Assembly: GCA_948964545.1 (NCBI GenBank) | Contig: CAREDV010000001.1 | Coordinates: 682,001 to 746,000 of the forward strand | Source of the DNA: an uncultured bacterium | Lineage (GTDB): Bacteria; Cyanobacteriota; Vampirovibrionia; Gastranaerophilales; Gastranaerophilaceae | Direction of reading: 5' to 3' | Length of the DNA stretch: 64,000 bases | Shown: piece after piece, positions 61,253-64,000 of the stretch | How positions within the stretch are numbered: the stretch's first letter is position 1 | Layout: the number at the start of each line of letters is the position of its first letter | Position numbers and translations under genes: made by a program | The notes under the pieces: generated by a model | What the model saw: only the letters and a program-made list of their open reading frames with translations | Told to the model about the DNA's origin: nothing | Database searches by the model: none

Positions 61253-61559
61253 GTAAATATCTCCTTTTACTATTATTCTACCATTTGGAGTGGTATATTA
61301 AGCGTATTTGTTACAATTATTTACATTTTTTTTTGATAATTTTTTTAGTTTTTTGAACTATTTTTCTTTTATTTTTTGCAATTTTTAATTAAAAATCTAA
61401 AATTTTTTCTTAAAACATACCTTTTTTTAGAAAAAAATGCAAAAATATTTCTTAATATCTATTTAATATTTCGTAACTTAAGCGCAATTTTTTTTTTGCT
61501 CGGCTTTTAATATGATTGTGTCATTGTTATAATAGTGTGTGGAAAACCAGACAAGAATT
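61253..61559. other. AT-rich intergenic region
   Basis: A 307-base stretch with long T-runs separates prepilin 3 (minus) from the membrane-protein gene (plus). It holds the ribosome-binding site and presumed promoter of prepilin 3 and, near 61483-61533, the promoter of the plus gene. I see no reading frame or stable hairpin in the rest. Confidence 0.5.
61483..61513 (+). promoter_or_regulatory. Loose CGCAA-N20-TAATAT element
   Basis: CGCAA (61483-61487), 20 bases rich in T, TAATAT (61508-61513), upstream of the 61560 gene. One base shorter than the strict spacing; a second candidate -10, TATAAT, is at 61528-61533. Confidence 0.3.
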
Positions 61560-63161
61560 ATGATTGATAAAATCAGTGTAGTAAATAATAAACAACATAC
61601 CCCGCGCAGGGATAACTATTCTCAAAATCCGAGCTTTAACGGCCTGGGTGATGGGATAATTTCTGCTGTACAATTGTGCGAAAAATACCCTATGGTAAAT
61701 GTTTCAGCATTGGATTTGTCTACTGCAATTGTTCCGCGTACTATTATTGAAACTAAAGAATCTAACGCACATGCAGGTTTTGAAGCTTTTAGGCGTGAAT
61801 CTTCAGGATTAATAGTAAATTGTTTAATCCCAAGTTTTATTGTAATGGGGATTGCTAAACTTTTACAGCGTCCTTTAATGGGCTCGTTTAATAAGTCTAA
61901 TCTGGTTAATACTTGGGCAAATAGTGATTCTATAGATAAAATACATCATTTTTATGGAAGTGCTAAGGGAGCAACTCAGAAAGAAAGAGTTGCAAATACT
62001 TTCAGAAATATGTTTACAAGTATTTCAGGAGTCGATGGCAATAAAACAAGAGATTTTAGCGAAATATTTAAAAACAATCCAAAATTTGAAAACGTTGTTC
62101 AAGACTTAACTAATGCTGTAACTGCTGAGAAATTGGATAAAAAAGCTGTTAAAAAAGCTTATGAAACTCTTGTTAAAGAAACACATATTGCAGAAAATAT
62201 TAGATTTAAAAATGATAAAGGTTTCTTTGCAAATAATCTTGAATCTGTTTGTGATGATACAGTAAAAATGCTTCGTGGTGTTGTAAAAGAAAATATCACA
62301 GACCAAAAACAGCTTGCAGATTATTTTAAAAAGGCTAAGAAACTTGTAAATTGGAAAAGTATCGGCGGTCTGGGACTTATTATTCCCCTTGCTATTTCAA
62401 TGCAGCCGATAAACAGATGGATTACTCGTAAAACTTCGGGACAAAAAGGTGCTCCAATTTATAAAGATTTTGGAAAAGATGCAGAACATAAAGAACTTAC
62501 TCCAAAAGAAAAACGTGAACTTCTTGCACAAAAATTTATTTCTATTGGCTCAATGATAGGTGTTGCTGGGCTTTCAATGTTTATGGATAGACCGTCATTG
62601 AAAATGTTCCAGTTCAAAGGCCTTTTCCCAACAATGGATCAAGCTAGAATTATTTCAACAGCGACTTTTGCAAGCCGTATGGGTGCTGCAGAAGATAAAA
62701 ATGAATTACGTGAAGCTACAGTTCGTGATATTGCTACCTTTGCAAGTTTTTATTTCTTAGGAGATTATGTTGCTAAGGGTATTGCAGTTTTATTAGAGAA
62801 AAAAAATAAAGATGTTCATCTGATTAATAGATTGCAAAAACAAAAAGATGGTGCGAATGTATTACAAAAATTCTGGCATTGGGCAAAACATACAACTTTA
62901 AAATCGTCAGATGAACTTGTAACAACTAAAGATAAAAAATTGAGAACTATGTGCCAAATTGGTAATATTGTATTCTCGTTACTTTCTTTAGGTGTGTTTA
63001 TCCCGTTATATACAAGAGCAAAAACAAATAAAAAACATGCAGAAGAACTTGCGAAAATGAATGCAGAAAAGGGGCAGACGACGACAGGAACATCTACAGA
63101 TGATTTTACAAAATCGTTTTTAAAAGATAAAACAGCGTTTAGCGCGTTTACCCATTCGTAA
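61560..63161 (+). CDS. Large membrane protein with N-terminal SFNG motif, paralogue of the next gene
   Basis: The 533-residue protein begins MIDKISVVNNKQHTPRRD and has PSFNGLGDG at about 25-33, then 'ALDLSTAIVPRTIIETKESNAHAGFEAFRRESSGL'. A hydrophobic segment follows, then a helical soluble region, then 'GLGLIIPLAISMQPINRWITRK', and two or three more membrane segments. It shares the VPRT...RRES and QPxN blocks with the protein starting at 63177. An in-frame GTG at 61539 is an alternative start. Function unknown. Confidence 0.6.
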   Translation: MIDKISVVNNKQHTPRRDNYSQNPSFNGLGDGIISAVQLCEKYPMVNVSALDLSTAIVPRTIIETKESNAHAGFEAFRRESSGLIVNCLIPSFIVMGIAKLLQRPLMGSFNKSNLVNTWANSDSIDKIHHFYGSAKGATQKERVANTFRNMFTSISGVDGNKTRDFSEIFKNNPKFENVVQDLTNAVTAEKLDKKAVKKAYETLVKETHIAENIRFKNDKGFFANNLESVCDDTVKMLRGVVKENITDQKQLADYFKKAKKLVNWKSIGGLGLIIPLAISMQPINRWITRKTSGQKGAPIYKDFGKDAEHKELTPKEKRELLAQKFISIGSMIGVAGLSMFMDRPSLKMFQFKGLFPTMDQARIISTATFASRMGAAEDKNELREATVRDIATFASFYFLGDYVAKGIAVLLEKKNKDVHLINRLQKQKDGANVLQKFWHWAKHTTLKSSDELVTTKDKKLRTMCQIGNIVFSLLSLGVFIPLYTRAKTNKKHAEELAKMNAEKGQTTTGTSTDDFTKSFLKDKTAFSAFTHS

Positions 63162-63176
63162 GGAGATAATAAATAA

Positions 63177-64000
63177 ATGAAAATACAACCAAATATACCC
63201 CAATATAATAACAATAATAATCAAAACTTTACAGGTGCAATGGAGGCAGGTACAGCATTCTTGCGTTTTCTTGATACAAATCAGGCGTGGGGTGCAAACG
63301 CAGTAGATTTATGTTCAATGGTAATTCCAAGAACTACTGTTGATTTTGTTAACAGAGGCCCTGAAGCTGGTACAGAAACTGCTCGCCGTGAATCTATGGG
63401 TACATTTAATCATTCAATGGTAGGTGTATATGGTTCAATTGCAGGTGCATTTTTAGCTGCTTCGATTAATAATCGTTTTGGCATAAAGGCACATAAAATT
63501 TTCGCAGATAATGAAACATTTGAAGCTGTTACAAAATCATTTGATGCTCATAAAGGAACAGATTATAGTGCACATTTGAGAAATTTATTTTCTCAGCTTG
63601 AAACAGAAGTTGATGGTAAATGGAGAAAAATTCCAGCAGAAGATGTCGATAAGCTTGTAGGTAAATTTAATTCTTCAATGATGAATAAGCAGACACCAGA
63701 GCTTATTAATAAAGAGTTAATGAATTACTCTAAAGCTGTTATAACCAATGCAACTGGCTCTCAAAGTGCTTATAGATTTGCAGGAAGTAAAAATACGTTT
63801 ACGCTTTCAAACGGAATTGAAAATATTTATAACATTACAAAAGCAGTAATTGCAAAAGAAGCTAAAGGAATTTCTTCGGATAATTTCTTAAAAGCAATGA
63901 AAAAAATGAATATCAGCCGTTCTTTTATCGGCCTTGGTGTTGCAACTACAATTGGTATGTTAACTCAGCCTGTAAATATCTATTTAACTAAAAAGAAAAC
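63177..64000 (+). CDS. Membrane protein paralogue, cut by window end
   Basis: The first 274 codons are in the window. It begins MKIQPNIPQYNNNNNQNFTGAMEAG (FTG at residues 18-20), then 'AVDLCSMVIPRTTVDFVNRGPEAGTETARRESMGTF', a Gly/Ala hydrophobic segment, a soluble region and 'GLGVATTIGMLTQPVNIYLTKKK'. The order and motifs match the preceding protein, so this is a tandem duplication that has diverged. AAGGAG lies 9-10 bases before the ATG, 15 bases after the previous stop. Function unknown. Confidence 0.6.
   Translation, partial: MKIQPNIPQYNNNNNQNFTGAMEAGTAFLRFLDTNQAWGANAVDLCSMVIPRTTVDFVNRGPEAGTETARRESMGTFNHSMVGVYGSIAGAFLAASINNRFGIKAHKIFADNETFEAVTKSFDAHKGTDYSAHLRNLFSQLETEVDGKWRKIPAEDVDKLVGKFNSSMMNKQTPELINKELMNYSKAVITNATGSQSAYRFAGSKNTFTLSNGIENIYNITKAVIAKEAKGISSDNFLKAMKKMNISRSFIGLGVATTIGMLTQPVNIYLTKKK

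Noticed and set aside
1..64000. CRISPR arrays, insertion sequences, prophage genes, tRNA and rRNA genes
   Set aside because: I looked for direct-repeat arrays, transposase or phage motifs, and cloverleaf or rRNA-like sequence in the intergenic gaps and saw none.

Overview
The window is AT-rich, gene-dense DNA from a non-photosynthetic, probably gut-dwelling bacterium with a two-membrane envelope. The best guess is the cyanobacterial sister class Vampirovibrionia/'Melainabacteria' (Gastranaerophilales-like). This rests on several things seen together: prepilin-like proteins with the FTLAEVLITLGIIGVV start, a three-SLH-domain envelope protein, a cyanobacterial-type glutathione synthetase, Lgt with lipoproteins and an AsmA-like protein, no photosynthesis genes, and many lineage-specific membrane proteins. 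The taxonomic call is inference; no rRNA gene lies in the window.

Layout. 1-3.9 kb: a minus-strand operon of a lone ClpX-type zinc finger, a HEAT-like protein, ruvX, a DUF1292 protein, a six-repeat Clp-N protein without ATPase, and tilS. 3.9-6.5 kb: TPR lipoprotein, lgt and an Fsr-like transporter. 6.5-10.4 kb: two candidate small RNAs, a HAD protein, TPR proteins and a Met/Gly-rich membrane protein. 10.4-13.9 kb: prepilin 1, two sugar-type ABC permeases and a tandem Usp protein. 14-23 kb: sigma factor with gcvPB, a DUF2229 protein, a membrane protein, miaA, an AsmA-like protein and a large pilin-like protein. 23-33.8 kb: pyk, SLH protein, uridine kinase, a pair of paralogous Gly-rich membrane proteins, icd, serS and small lineage-specific proteins. 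34-50.7 kb: Ski2-like helicase, nifS-nifU, dnaX, ribD, gshB, tsaD, obgE, an amidohydrolase-like pseudoenzyme with yjbQ, and gpmI. 50.7-64 kb: SNF2 helicase, prepilin 2, rpsU, a sigma-70 factor, thioredoxin-like protein, folE2, a second DUF2229 protein, rsmE, cca, prepilin 3, and two tandem paralogous membrane proteins, the second cut by the window end.

The most striking feature is a set of three prepilin-like genes, at about 10.5, 54.5 and 61.2 kb. Each carries a run of exactly ten G or C inside its leader-coding region, just before the FTLAEV cleavage site. As written, gene 2 is in frame; genes 1 and 3 are out of frame by one base and would be restored by an eleventh base. This looks like slipped-strand phase variation of minor pilins. 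No other gene in the window has a comparable tract.

A second pattern is a promoter-like element, AGCAA-N21-TATATA. It lies upstream of three lineage-specific membrane-protein genes and of one gene-less stretch that ends in a terminator; two looser copies lie upstream of related genes. A third is a short N-terminal motif, Asn/Gln-rich sequence followed by F-[GNT]-[GAM], on several otherwise unrelated proteins. Housekeeping genes (dnaX, serS, pyk, gpmI, obgE, tsaD, miaA, cca) are ordinary and intact.
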